From assembly GCA_016707895.1 (NCBI GenBank), contig JADJGV010000019.1:170259-234258 (forward strand): DNA of 64,000 nucleotides. The letters are read 5' to 3'. Positions within the stretch are counted from its first letter, which is position 1; every line of letters begins with the position of its first letter. Positions 17,526-25,605 of this stretch are shown here, piece after piece. The position numbers and the translations under genes were made by a program. This DNA is from Myxococcales bacterium (GTDB lineage Bacteria > Myxococcota_A > Polyangia > Haliangiales > Haliangiaceae). The notes beneath the pieces were generated by a model. It saw nothing but the letters and a program-made list of their open reading frames with translations, did not search any database and was not told the DNA's origin.

Positions 17526-18326
17526 CTAGCGCGGGAGCGCCGGCGCGATGAGGCCGGTCACCACCTGGCACGCGCCGTCGTGCGCCAGCTCGCCGCTCGA
17601 CGCCGCCGCCGCGTAGCGGATCCGCCCGTCGCCGTCGGCGACCAGCACGACGCCGTCGACCCGGCCATCCAGCGCGCCCAGGAGCCCGACGCCGTCGGTG
17701 CGCGCCACCCGCCACGCCGCGACCGGCAGCGGCGTCAGCGCGCGCAGCGCGTCGAGCTCGACCTGGGTGTCGGCCAGCACCACCGCGCGCAGCCGCACGC
17801 GATCGTCGACGCCGCGCGCCGCCAGCTCACCGACCAGCCCCGCCACGTCGCGGGCGCAGGCGTCGCAGCGCGCGTCGAACACCGCCAGCGCCATCGGCTG
17901 GCCGCGCCACGCGTCGCGCCGCACCGGCAGGCCCAGCTCGTCGACCGCCGCCAGCGCCGGCAGATCGTGGCCGACCAGGAGCAGGTGGACGATCTCGTCG
18001 GGCGCCGGCCGCGCGGCCAGCCGCGGCGCGAGCACCACCCGCCGGCCGTCGCGGTCGATCACCAGCGGGAACCGCTTGCCGATCTCGGCGGCGCGGATCT
18101 GCACGCCGAGATCGAACACCGGCGCGCCGTCGGCGCGGACGATGAGATCGTTGGGCCGCAGGCCGGCGGCCGCGGCCGGCGTGCCGGGGTGGACCTCGGT
18201 CACGACCACGCCGCCGCCGGCGAGCTGCTGGTACGAGATGCCCAGCCACGGCATCGGCGGCTCGGCGCGCGCCGGCGCCGGTCGCCCGAGGGCGAGCGCG
18301 AGCGCGAGGGCTGCCACGATCCGCAC
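17526..18326 (-). CDS. periplasmic PDZ-thioredoxin-like protein
   Basis: A 266-residue secreted protein: signal peptide MRIVAALALALALGRPAPARA, then a PDZ domain (about 28-100, with GLRPNDLIVRADGAPVFD). A thioredoxin-fold-like C-terminal half has the motif ARCDACARDV (CxxC) after the strand MALAVFD. The CDAC pair could be redox-active, as in TlpA/ResA-like proteins, but the usual WCxxC tryptophan is missing, so activity is uncertain. It lies between the carbonic anhydrase gene and an epimerase gene on the same strand. Confidence 0.65.
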   Translation of the reverse strand: MRIVAALALALALGRPAPARAEPPMPWLGISYQQLAGGGVVVTEVHPGTPAAAAGLRPNDLIVRADGAPVFDLGVQIRAAEIGKRFPLVIDRDGRRVVLAPRLAARPAPDEIVHLLLVGHDLPALAAVDELGLPVRRDAWRGQPMALAVFDARCDACARDVAGLVGELAARGVDDRVRLRAVVLADTQVELDALRALTPLPVAAWRVARTDGVGLLGALDGRVDGVVLVADGDGRIRYAAAASSGELAHDGACQVVTGLIAPALPR

Positions 18327-18335
18327 GCGGGGAGT

Positions 18336-19340
18336 CTACGCCCGGCGCTGCGCGGGGTCGACCACCGGATTCGCGCGGAACCAGCGCACCGCCTTGGCGA
18401 TGGTCTCGTCGAGCGGCGTGCGCGGCATGCCGAGCTCGCGGCGCGCCTTCTCGCCGTCGTACCAGACCGTGGCCAGCGCGTAGCGCGCCGCCTTGGAGGT
18501 GATGCGCGGCGGCGGCCCGCCGTGCTCGGCCCAGCGCTCGGCCAGCCACGCGCCCGCGAGCACCGCGGCGTTGGGCAGCCGGCGGCGGATCGGCGGCAGC
18601 CCGGCGATCCGCGTCACCGCCGCGAAGAACTCGCGGTAGGTGACGTTGTGGCTGCCGGCGATGTAGCGCTCGCCGATCCGGCCCCGGGCCTCGGCCGCGA
18701 GGTGGCAGGCGGCGACGTCGTCGACGTCGACGGCGCAGAAGCCGCCCTCGGTGTAGCCCGGCACCCGGCCGGCCAGCGCCTCGACGATGAACCGCCCGGT
18801 CGGCGTCGGGCCGCGGTCGCGCTCGCCGAACGGGAACGCCGGGCACACGATCACCACCGGCACGCCGTCGGCCGCCGCCCGCTGCGCGTCGAGATCCGAC
18901 AGGTACTTCGAGCGGATGTAGGCGCTGCCACCGCGCCAGTGGTTCCACACGAACCGCTCGTCGGCGAGCTGCCCCGGGGGCGGCACGCCGATCGCCGCGA
19001 TCGAGCTGGTGTGCACCACCCGGCGGACGCCGGCCTTGGCCGCGGCGCCCAGCACGTTCTTGGTGCCCTCGACGTTGACCCGGAAGATCACCGACTCGTC
19101 GGGCAGCCACAGGCTGTAGATCGCGGCCAGGTGGTAGACCACGTCGCAGCCGCGCACCGCCGCCGCGACCGCGGCGCGATCCCAGACATCGACGGTGACC
19201 CGCTCGACGTCGAGCCCGTCGACGTTGGCCGACGACTCGCCCGGCGCCAGCGTCGCGCGCACCGCCCGGCCCTCGGCCAGCAGCGCCCGCACCACGGCCG
19301 ATCCGATGAAGCCCCCGGCGCCAGTGACGAGCGTCTTCAC
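18336..19340 (-). CDS. hpnA: NAD-dependent epimerase/reductase, HpnA-like
   Basis: A 334-residue extended short-chain dehydrogenase. The N-terminal Rossmann motif is TGAGGFIGSAVVRALL (GxxGxxG); YHLAAIYSLW, VNVEGTKNVL, the active-site strand VVHTSSIAAIG and the Tyr-x3-Lys pair in YIRSKYLSD follow. The spacing and the phrase AIYSLWLPDE are close to hopanoid-associated sugar epimerase HpnA; dihydroflavonol-4-reductase-like enzymes are the alternative. There is no neighbouring hopanoid gene. The divergent PilZ gene begins 103 bases away, so the two share a promoter region that is AT-rich for this genome. Confidence 0.7.
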   Translation of the reverse strand: MKTLVTGAGGFIGSAVVRALLAEGRAVRATLAPGESSANVDGLDVERVTVDVWDRAAVAAAVRGCDVVYHLAAIYSLWLPDESVIFRVNVEGTKNVLGAAAKAGVRRVVHTSSIAAIGVPPPGQLADERFVWNHWRGGSAYIRSKYLSDLDAQRAAADGVPVVIVCPAFPFGERDRGPTPTGRFIVEALAGRVPGYTEGGFCAVDVDDVAACHLAAEARGRIGERYIAGSHNVTYREFFAAVTRIAGLPPIRRRLPNAAVLAGAWLAERWAEHGGPPPRITSKAARYALATVWYDGEKARRELGMPRTPLDETIAKAVRWFRANPVVDPAQRRA

Positions 19341-19406
19341 CCGCCGAATTTACAATGGATCGCGCGGACCTGGGCGATGGATGGTTTTATCCTACATGTA
19401 CGTTTT

Positions 19407-19435
19407 TTGACTTCATAAGCACACCACGCGATCAT
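19407..19435 (+). promoter_or_regulatory. candidate sigma-70 promoter of the PilZ gene
   Basis: TTGACT and GATCAT are separated by 17 bases in an unusually AT-rich stretch. A start point 6-8 bases downstream would fall almost on the ATG of the PilZ gene, giving a leaderless or near-leaderless message. Read by eye only. Confidence 0.35.
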
Positions 19436-19442
19436 TCCGAGC

Positions 19443-19865
19443 ATGAAGCCCCCGTCTGTCGCATGGGATGGATCGTCGACGCGCTCGCCCTCGCCTCGCG
19501 GCGTCGATCCGGTCGCGGTCGCCGGCGACAAGCGCATCCATATCCGCTTCGATATGTTGTTCCCCTGCGTCATGGCCAGCGAGCTGTACGGCGAGGCCCA
19601 GGTGGTGGTGCGCAACGTCTCGGCCGGCGGGATGATGGTGCAGACCGCCGACATCCTGCCGCTCGGCGCGGTGGTCACGGTCCACTTCCGGATGAGCGAC
19701 TGCGACGACGAGATCGTCGCCCGCGCCGAGGTGAAGCACCACCTGTGCTTGAACTTCGGCGCGCCGGGCGCCGAGCCGCGCGCCGCGCGCGCCATGGGCC
19801 TGCGCTTCCTCGACTTCGACACCGAGCTGCCGCTGACGCTGGCCAGCCAGCGCGTGCTGCATTGA
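19443..19865 (+). CDS. PilZ-domain protein
   Basis: A 140-residue cytoplasmic protein. The c-di-GMP-binding signature is present: RIHIR (RxxxR, about residues 31-35) and NVSAGGM (N/DxSxxG) about 30 residues later, then beta strands typical of PilZ (AVVTVHFRM, VARAEVKHHL, MGLRFLDFD). It is probably a c-di-GMP receptor affecting motility or surface properties. A disordered Pro/Ser-rich stretch of 25 residues precedes the domain. Single gene, divergent from the HpnA-like epimerase. Confidence 0.85.
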   Translation: MKPPSVAWDGSSTRSPSPRGVDPVAVAGDKRIHIRFDMLFPCVMASELYGEAQVVVRNVSAGGMMVQTADILPLGAVVTVHFRMSDCDDEIVARAEVKHHLCLNFGAPGAEPRAARAMGLRFLDFDTELPLTLASQRVLH

Positions 19866-20003
19866 CCGGTCGCGGCGCGCGACCGCGGGGGGCTCGCCGC
19901 CGCGCCCCCGGAATACCCGCCGCCGGCCCGGCGTCCTCTCGCCACGATGGCCGACGATCTCGACAACTTGCGCCGCCGGCGCAGGTTCGCTAGGAACGAG
20001 CGA

Positions 20004-21488
20004 ATGCGTCGAGTGCTCCTGGCGTTGCTCGTCTCGATCGCGGCCGCTGCACCGGCCAGCGCGGGCGGCCGCGGCGCCAGCGCCGTGGTCGCCGACCTGA
20101 CCAGCGGCAAGGTCGCGGGGCCGGCCGCGGTGACCGAGCTGGCCGGCGTGCCGGTCGCCGACCTGGCCGCGCAGCTCAAGCGCGCGCGCACCAGCACGGT
20201 CGATCAGCGCCGCCAGGTGCTGCGCGCGATCAAGGCCTCGGTCCCCGACGCCTCGGGCAAGTTCGAGACGCCGTCGCGGCAGAAGGCCGATCAGGTGCGG
20301 GCCGACGACGCGTTCGACTGGCTGACCGCGCTGGACGGCGCCGACGCCGGGCTGGCCGGCAAGGCCGACGCGATCGCCGACGTCGCGATCCTGCGGGCGC
20401 TGGCCGCGACCAACGATCGCGACGCCGCGGCGGCGATCGTCGACGCCGCCTTCGCGCCCGACACGATGATCTACCGCGACGAGTGCGGCCGCCGGCTGCG
20501 GGCGATGGCGCCGCAGTCGCTGCCGGCGCTGACGATCGCGTCGCAGTCGTCGGAGACCCCGCGGGCCCGCTACGCCACCTACCAGCTCGAGCGCCTCGAT
20601 CGCCAGGAGCCGGGCAAGGCGATGATCGCCACCGCCGCCGACGAGGACCTGCGGGTCGCGCAGCTGCGGGCGTTCGGCGCGTCGCACCACCGCGAGGCGG
20701 TCGCGACCGTGCTGAAGTTCGTCGACGACGGCGCGCCGCGGGTGCGCGCCGCGGCCCGCGCGGCCTGGCTCGACTACGTCACCGGCCCGCCGCCCAAGCC
20801 GGCGCCCAAGAAGCGGCTGCAGCTCCCCGGCGGCAAGCTCGCCGCGAAGGAGACGCCGCTGTGGCTCACCTACCGCGAGCTGGCGACGATCGAGCTCAAG
20901 CGCACCGCCGAGGAGGTGCTGGGCGAGGTGTTCGCCGCCGACGGCCCCGCGGTCGATCTCGCGGCGCTGTCGCAGCGGCTGTTCGATCACTACGACGGCG
21001 AGCGGGCCAAGATCGACGACGCCGCGTTCGCCGCGGCCAAGGCCAAGGTCGACGCCGGCGATCTGCCGGGCGCGATCGCCGAGTTCGACCGGCTGCTCGC
21101 GACCACCGGCCGCATCCCCCACCCGACCGAGGCCGCGGCGGTCTACCTGACGCTGGCGCAGTCGCTCGAGCGCGACGCGACGTGGGACGGCGCCGCCACC
21201 GCCTACGGCAAGGCGCTGGGGATCGACCCCACCGGCAGCCACGCCGTCGACGCCGAGGCCGGCCGCGAGTTCGCGCTGGGCAAGGCGCTCGAGGCCGCTG
21301 GCAAGGACGGCAGCGCCAACTTCCGCCGCGCGGTCGCGCTCAAGCCCGACTACGCGCCGGCCAAGGCCGCCGCCGCGGCCGCCGAGCCGACCAGCCACAA
21401 GCCGTGGATGCTGTACGGCGGCGCCGGGCTGGCCGGCCTGGCCGCGCTGTTCGGCGTGCTCGGCCTCGCCCGCCGTCGGCGCCGCTAG
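20004..21488 (+). CDS. secreted HEAT/TPR protein with C-terminal membrane anchor
   Basis: A 494-residue protein. I chose the ATG preceded by AGGAACGAG because it gives a signal peptide (MRRVLLALLVSIAAAAPASA); an in-frame ATG 57 bases upstream would bury it. The N-terminal half has HEAT-like helical pairs (VAQLRAFGASHHREAVATVLKFVDDGAPRVRAAARAAWLDYV is split over two helices). Residues ~330-450 contain TPR-like repeats (AVYLTLAQSLERDATWDGAATAYGKAL). A TM helix (GGAGLAGLAALFGVLGLA) and an Arg cluster end the protein. Likely a periplasm-facing scaffold; no partner is evident. Confidence 0.7.
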   Translation: MRRVLLALLVSIAAAAPASAGGRGASAVVADLTSGKVAGPAAVTELAGVPVADLAAQLKRARTSTVDQRRQVLRAIKASVPDASGKFETPSRQKADQVRADDAFDWLTALDGADAGLAGKADAIADVAILRALAATNDRDAAAAIVDAAFAPDTMIYRDECGRRLRAMAPQSLPALTIASQSSETPRARYATYQLERLDRQEPGKAMIATAADEDLRVAQLRAFGASHHREAVATVLKFVDDGAPRVRAAARAAWLDYVTGPPPKPAPKKRLQLPGGKLAAKETPLWLTYRELATIELKRTAEEVLGEVFAADGPAVDLAALSQRLFDHYDGERAKIDDAAFAAAKAKVDAGDLPGAIAEFDRLLATTGRIPHPTEAAAVYLTLAQSLERDATWDGAATAYGKALGIDPTGSHAVDAEAGREFALGKALEAAGKDGSANFRRAVALKPDYAPAKAAAAAAEPTSHKPWMLYGGAGLAGLAALFGVLGLARRRRR

Positions 21489-21503
21489 CGCGCGCGGCCC
21501 CGC

Positions 21504-23171
21504 TCACGCGGCCGCGTCGCTAGCCCGCGGCAGCTCGAGCACGAACGCGGTGCCGCCGCCCGGCGCGGCCTCGACGGTCAGCGTGCCGCCCAGCGCGGTG
21601 GCCGCGGCCCGGGCGATCGCCAGGCCCAGCCCCGATCCCTCGCCGCGGCGCGCCGCCGGGCCGCGGTAGAAGCGATCGAAGACCCGCTCGCGGACCGCGG
21701 GGTCGAGGCCGGGGCCGCCGTCGGTGACCTGCAGGCGCACCCGATCGCCGACCGCCGTCGCGGTCACCGCGACCGGCGGCGCGCCGTGCTTGTGGGCGTT
21801 GTCGATCAGGTTCTGGATGACGTGCTCGAGGCGATCGCGATCGCCGCGCACCGCCAGGGTCGCCGGCACGTCGACCGCGACCGGCGCGGCCCCCGGCCGG
21901 GCCGCCGCCGCGGTGGCGACGCAGCCGTCGACGACCGGGGCCAGCGCGACCGCCGCGCCGCGCTCGACGGCCAGCGGCCGGTCGCCCTGCCGCTCGAGCT
22001 CGAGCAGGCCGGTCACCAGGCGGGCGATCCGATCGGCGTTGCGGCCGATCGTCGCGACGAACTCGCGGCGGGTGTCGGCCGGCAGCGACTCGTCGGCCAG
22101 CGTCTCGGCGAAGCCGGCGATCGCGGTCACCGGCGTGCGCAGCTCGTGGGCGGCGTTGGCCAGGAACTCGCGGCGCGCCGCCTCCAGCGCGCGCAGCCGC
22201 GACACGTCGTGCAGCACGCACACCGCGCCCCGCCCCGCCGGCAGCGGCCGGACGTTGATCCGCACGGTGCGGCCGCCGATCGCGACCTCGGCCTCGACCG
22301 CAGCGCCGGCCCGGGCCTGGGCCAGGGGCGCGATCAGCACCGGCGGCAGCGCCGCGGCGTCGACCAGCGCGTCGGCGGCCGGGTTGGTCAGCGTCACCGC
22401 GCCGGCGGCGTCGACGACGATCACCCCCTCGACCATCGCCCCGATCACCGCCAGCGAGCGATCGCGCTCGCGGGTCAGCGCGCCGACCTGGGCTTGCACC
22501 TCGCCGGCCAGCCCGACCAGCGCCCGCGACAGCACGCCCAGCTCGTCGGCACCCTCGGCCGGCGGCCCGATCGCGTAGTCGCCGCGCGCCACCCGCTCGG
22601 CGTCGCGGGTCATCACCCGCAGCGGCCGGACGATGGCGCGGATCGCCAGGAGGCCCAGGCCCAGGGCCACCACCAGCCCGACCAGCGCCGCCAGCACCAG
22701 CCGCGCCCGCAGCTCGCGCCGGGTGGCGGCCAGCCGGGTCATCGGCACCGCCAGCCGGATCACCCGGTGGTCGCTGGCGCGCACCGCCACCAGGTACGAC
22801 GGCTCGTCGTCGGGCGGCAGCGTACGGATCGCGCGCCCCACCGCGCCGGCCCGGGCGCCACGGATCTCGGGGGCGTCGCCGACCGCGTGGCCCAGATCGC
22901 TCGGGCGCTCGGAGTCGGCCACCACCACGCCGGCGCCGTCGATGATCGTCACCCGCGCGTTGACGACGCCGCCCAGCCGCGGCGCCAGGCGGTCGGGGTG
23001 GTCGGCGCGATCGAGCCACTTGATCACGCCCAGCGCCTGGTGGCGCAGCCGGTCGTCGGTGTCGTCGACCAGGCCGCGCCCGAGCGTGCGATCGAGCAGC
23101 ACCAGCGTCGCCGCGGTCACCACCAGCACGATCGTGACGAACGCGAGCAAGAGCCGGGTGCGCAGCGCCAC
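21504..23171 (-). CDS. phoR: sensor histidine kinase, PhoR type
   Basis: A 555-residue membrane kinase. TM1 (about 9-28), a periplasmic domain (~30-160, with VIDGAGVVVADS-like strands), TM2 (~163-183, LVLAALVGLVVALGLGLLAI), HAMP (IVRPLRVMTRDAERVARGDY), and a PAS-like segment (VIGAMVEGVIVVDAAG) lead to the kinase core: NAAHELRTPVTAIAGFAETL (phospho-His), NLIDNAHKHG (N box), VTDGGPGLDP (G1), GSGLGLAIARAAA (G2). It follows the PhoB-like regulator gene by 3 bases. The PAS-HAMP order and an alkaline phosphatase gene nearby support phosphate sensing, but no pst/phoU genes are present. Confidence 0.85.
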   Translation of the reverse strand: MALRTRLLLAFVTIVLVVTAATLVLLDRTLGRGLVDDTDDRLRHQALGVIKWLDRADHPDRLAPRLGGVVNARVTIIDGAGVVVADSERPSDLGHAVGDAPEIRGARAGAVGRAIRTLPPDDEPSYLVAVRASDHRVIRLAVPMTRLAATRRELRARLVLAALVGLVVALGLGLLAIRAIVRPLRVMTRDAERVARGDYAIGPPAEGADELGVLSRALVGLAGEVQAQVGALTRERDRSLAVIGAMVEGVIVVDAAGAVTLTNPAADALVDAAALPPVLIAPLAQARAGAAVEAEVAIGGRTVRINVRPLPAGRGAVCVLHDVSRLRALEAARREFLANAAHELRTPVTAIAGFAETLADESLPADTRREFVATIGRNADRIARLVTGLLELERQGDRPLAVERGAAVALAPVVDGCVATAAAARPGAAPVAVDVPATLAVRGDRDRLEHVIQNLIDNAHKHGAPPVAVTATAVGDRVRLQVTDGGPGLDPAVRERVFDRFYRGPAARRGEGSGLGLAIARAAATALGGTLTVEAAPGGGTAFVLELPRASDAAA

Positions 23172-23174
23172 CCG

Positions 23175-23864
23175 TCACTCCTTCTTGGCGCGGTAGCCGA
23201 AGCCGTGGACGGTCTCGACCCAGTCGGCGGCGTCGCCGAGGCTCTGGCGCAGCCGGCGCACGTGGACGTCGACGGTGCGGGTGTTGACGTTGCCGTGGAT
23301 GTCCCAGACCGCGGCGAGGAGCTCCTCGCGCGAGAACACCCGGCCCGGCGCCGCCGCCAGCGTCACCAGCAGCTTGTACTCCAGCGGCCGCAGCGCCAGC
23401 GGCGCGCCGGCGCAGGTCACGGCGTGATCGATCGGATCGACGTGCAGCGGCCCCAGCGTCAGCGGCTGCGCGGGCGCCGGCGTCGCGCGCTCGCCCAGCC
23501 GGTTCGCCAGCGCGGTCACCCGCAACACCACCTCGCGCACCACGAACGGCTTGACCACGTAGTCGTCGGCGCCGACCTCGAGCCCGGTGATGCGATCGTC
23601 GGCCTCGGCCCGCGCGGTCAGCATCACCACCCCGACCCCGGCGGTCGCGGGCTCGGCGCGCAGCGCCTTGCACACCGCGAAGCCGTCGCCGTCGGGCAGC
23701 ATCACGTCCAGCAGCACGACGGTGGGCTCGTCGGCCCGCGCCTGGGCCAGCGCCGCCGCCGCGGTGTCCGCGACGATCACCTCGAACCCGGCGCCGCGCA
23801 GGTGGAAGTCGAGCAGCCGGGCCACGTCGGGCTCGTCCTCGACCACCAGCACGCGCTTGCGCAT
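23175..23864 (-). CDS. phoB: OmpR/PhoB-type response regulator
   Basis: A 229-residue regulator. The receiver domain (MRKRVLVVEDEPDVARLLDF; phospho-Asp in VVLLDVMLPDGDG; Thr in MLTARAEADD; Lys in DDYVVKPF) is joined to a winged-helix DNA-binding domain with the OmpR signature (LRPLEYKLLVTLAAAPGRVFSREELL and RTVDVHVRRLRQSLGD, ending GFGYRAK). It is the partner of the kinase downstream. Divergent from a ModA-like gene, with a palindrome in the shared promoter region that it, or a regulator of modA, might bind. Confidence 0.9.
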   Translation of the reverse strand: MRKRVLVVEDEPDVARLLDFHLRGAGFEVIVADTAAAALAQARADEPTVVLLDVMLPDGDGFAVCKALRAEPATAGVGVVMLTARAEADDRITGLEVGADDYVVKPFVVREVVLRVTALANRLGERATPAPAQPLTLGPLHVDPIDHAVTCAGAPLALRPLEYKLLVTLAAAPGRVFSREELLAAVWDIHGNVNTRTVDVHVRRLRQSLGDAADWVETVHGFGYRAKKE

Positions 23865-23895
23865 GGCCGATGCTACCCCGAGAGTCGGGCGCGCT

Positions 23896-23917
23896 GCTGT
23901 TACCCACCAGTAACAGC
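23896..23917. promoter_or_regulatory. 22-bp palindromic operator candidate
   Basis: GCTGTTAC-CCACCA-GTAACAGC, a perfect 8-bp inverted repeat with 6-base spacer, in the 84-base divergent gap between phoB and modA. It differs from the E. coli Pho box, which is a direct repeat of CTGTCAT, and from the AT-rich ModE site, so the binder is unknown. Confidence 0.55.
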
Positions 23918-23948
23918 GACCGCGCCCCGCCCCCGGTACCGTGCCCCC

Positions 23949-24710
23949 ATGACCGCGCGTCGCTGGCTCGCCCTCGCCGTCCTGTGCACCCTGGCCCTGG
24001 CCACCGGCTGCCGCCGCCGGGCCCCGGCCGGCACCGTCCGCGTCGCCGCCGCCGCCGATCTCGCGCGCGCGTTCGAGGAGGTCGGCAAGGCGTTCAAGGC
24101 CAAGACCGGCGCCAGCGTCGTCTTCACGTTCCACTCGTCGGGGCTCCTCGCCAAGCAGATCGCCGAGGGCGCGCCGTTCGACGTCTACGCCGCCGCCGCC
24201 AGGAGCTACGTCGACGACGTGATCAAGGCCGGCGCCTGCGACGCCAGCACCCGCGCGCCGTACGGCCGCGGTCGGCTGGTGGTGTGGAGCAAGGGCCAGC
24301 CGCTGGCCGCGATCACCGACCTCGCCGATCCGCGGTTCGCCAAGATCGCGATCGCCAACCCCGACCACGCGCCCTACGGCAAGGCCGCCAAGCAGGCGCT
24401 CGAGAAGCTCGGGCTGTGGAGCCAGGTCGCGGGCCGGATGGTCTACGCCGACAACGTCCAGGTGACGATGCAGTGGGCCCAGGACGGCAGCGCCGACGCG
24501 TCGCTCGTCGCGCTGTCGCTGGCCACCGTGACCCAGGGCGGCACCTCGGTGCCGGTCGATCCGACGCTGCACGACCCGCTCGATCAGGAGTTGGTGGTGT
24601 GCGGCAAGGGCGGCGGCAGCGCGACCGCCAAGCAGTTCGCGCTGTTCGTCAACTCGCCCGAGGGCCGCGCGATCATGCGCAACTACGGCTTCCGCCTGCC
24701 CGGCGAGTGA
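23949..24710 (+). CDS. modA: ModA-like periplasmic molybdate-binding lipoprotein
   Basis: A 253-residue substrate-binding protein with a lipoprotein-type signal (LCTLALATGCRR, Cys21). The mature start GTVRVAAAADLARAFEEVG, the segment VVFTFHSSGLLAKQIAEGAPFDVYAAA, and later IAIANPDHAPYGKAAKQAL are typical of ModA (AAAS..., GSSG.L..QI..GAP.D.F.SA, P...PYG.AA). It would capture molybdate or tungstate for an ABC importer. No modB or modC follows, so the permease is elsewhere or this protein serves another role. Molybdoenzyme accessory genes lie about 5 kb away. Confidence 0.85.
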   Translation: MTARRWLALAVLCTLALATGCRRRAPAGTVRVAAAADLARAFEEVGKAFKAKTGASVVFTFHSSGLLAKQIAEGAPFDVYAAAARSYVDDVIKAGACDASTRAPYGRGRLVVWSKGQPLAAITDLADPRFAKIAIANPDHAPYGKAAKQALEKLGLWSQVAGRMVYADNVQVTMQWAQDGSADASLVALSLATVTQGGTSVPVDPTLHDPLDQELVVCGKGGGSATAKQFALFVNSPEGRAIMRNYGFRLPGE

Positions 24711-24828
24711 GCGGGAGCCCGGGCATGGGGAAGGCGGTCGATGATCGCGGCGATGGCATGGCGCCGGCGGGGATGCATCGGCCGCGAGAACGATCGACTT
24801 CCCCTTTCCCAGGCCCTAAGGTGCGGCG

Positions 24829-25587
24829 GTGGACGCCGGCACCGCGGCATCGCTGCTCGGCGCGGGCCTGCTGGCCGGCGCGGTGAACACGCTGGCCGGC
24901 GGCGGCTCGCTGGTGCTGGTGCCGGCGCTGATCGCGGCGGGCATGCCGTCGACGATCGCCAACGCCACCAGCCGCATCCCGATCCTGGCGCAGTGCGCGG
25001 CCGGCGCGGCCGGCTTCGCCCGCGGCGGCAAGCTGCCGACCGCCGCCGTGCGCAACGTGCTGCCGCCGGTGATGCTCGGCGCGGGCGCCGGCGCCTACGT
25101 CGCGACGATGATCCCGGCCCGGGTGCTGACGCCGATGATCCTGGGCACGCTGGTGCTGATGGCGCTCGCGATGGTGGTGGTCAGCCCCCGCCGGTGGGCG
25201 CCGCCGCCCGACGCCGTGCCGCGCGCCGCCCGCGGCCCGTGGGCGATGCTCGGGCTGTTCGCCGCCGGGGTCTACGGCGGGGTGCTGCAGGCCGGCGCCG
25301 GCCTGCTGTTCATCGGCATCCTCGCCGGCGGCCTGCGCTACGATCTGGTGCGCGCCAACGCGCTCAAGGCGGTGGTCATGCTGGCGTACATCGCGCTGAC
25401 CGCCGCGGTGTTCATCGCCTACGACATGGTCCGCTGGGGGCCTGGGCTGGTGATGTCGGTGGGCGCGATGATCGGCGCGTGGCTGGCCAGCCAGGTCGCG
25501 CTGACCCGCCACGGCGTGCTGATCACCCGGATCGTGGTCGGCGTGTCGCTGGTCGGCTCGGCGGCGATCATGATCACCCGGCTGTGA
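24829..25587 (+). CDS. TauE/SafE (TSUP) family permease
   Basis: A 252-residue integral membrane protein with about eight TM helices. It shows the family's paired motifs: GLLAGAVNTLAGGGSLVLVPAL near the N-terminus (G-x-x-x-G-x2-N-x2-A-G-G-G) and GVYGGVLQAGAGLLFIGIL in the second half. Family members export or import sulfite, sulfoacetate, taurine-derived or other organic anions. Translation begins at GTG shortly after AAGG. It lies 118 bases after modA on the same strand; co-transcription is possible but not shown. Confidence 0.85.
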   Translation: MDAGTAASLLGAGLLAGAVNTLAGGGSLVLVPALIAAGMPSTIANATSRIPILAQCAAGAAGFARGGKLPTAAVRNVLPPVMLGAGAGAYVATMIPARVLTPMILGTLVLMALAMVVVSPRRWAPPPDAVPRAARGPWAMLGLFAAGVYGGVLQAGAGLLFIGILAGGLRYDLVRANALKAVVMLAYIALTAAVFIAYDMVRWGPGLVMSVGAMIGAWLASQVALTRHGVLITRIVVGVSLVGSAAIMITRL

Positions 25588-25605
25588 GCCGCGCCCCGGT
25601 GCGCG

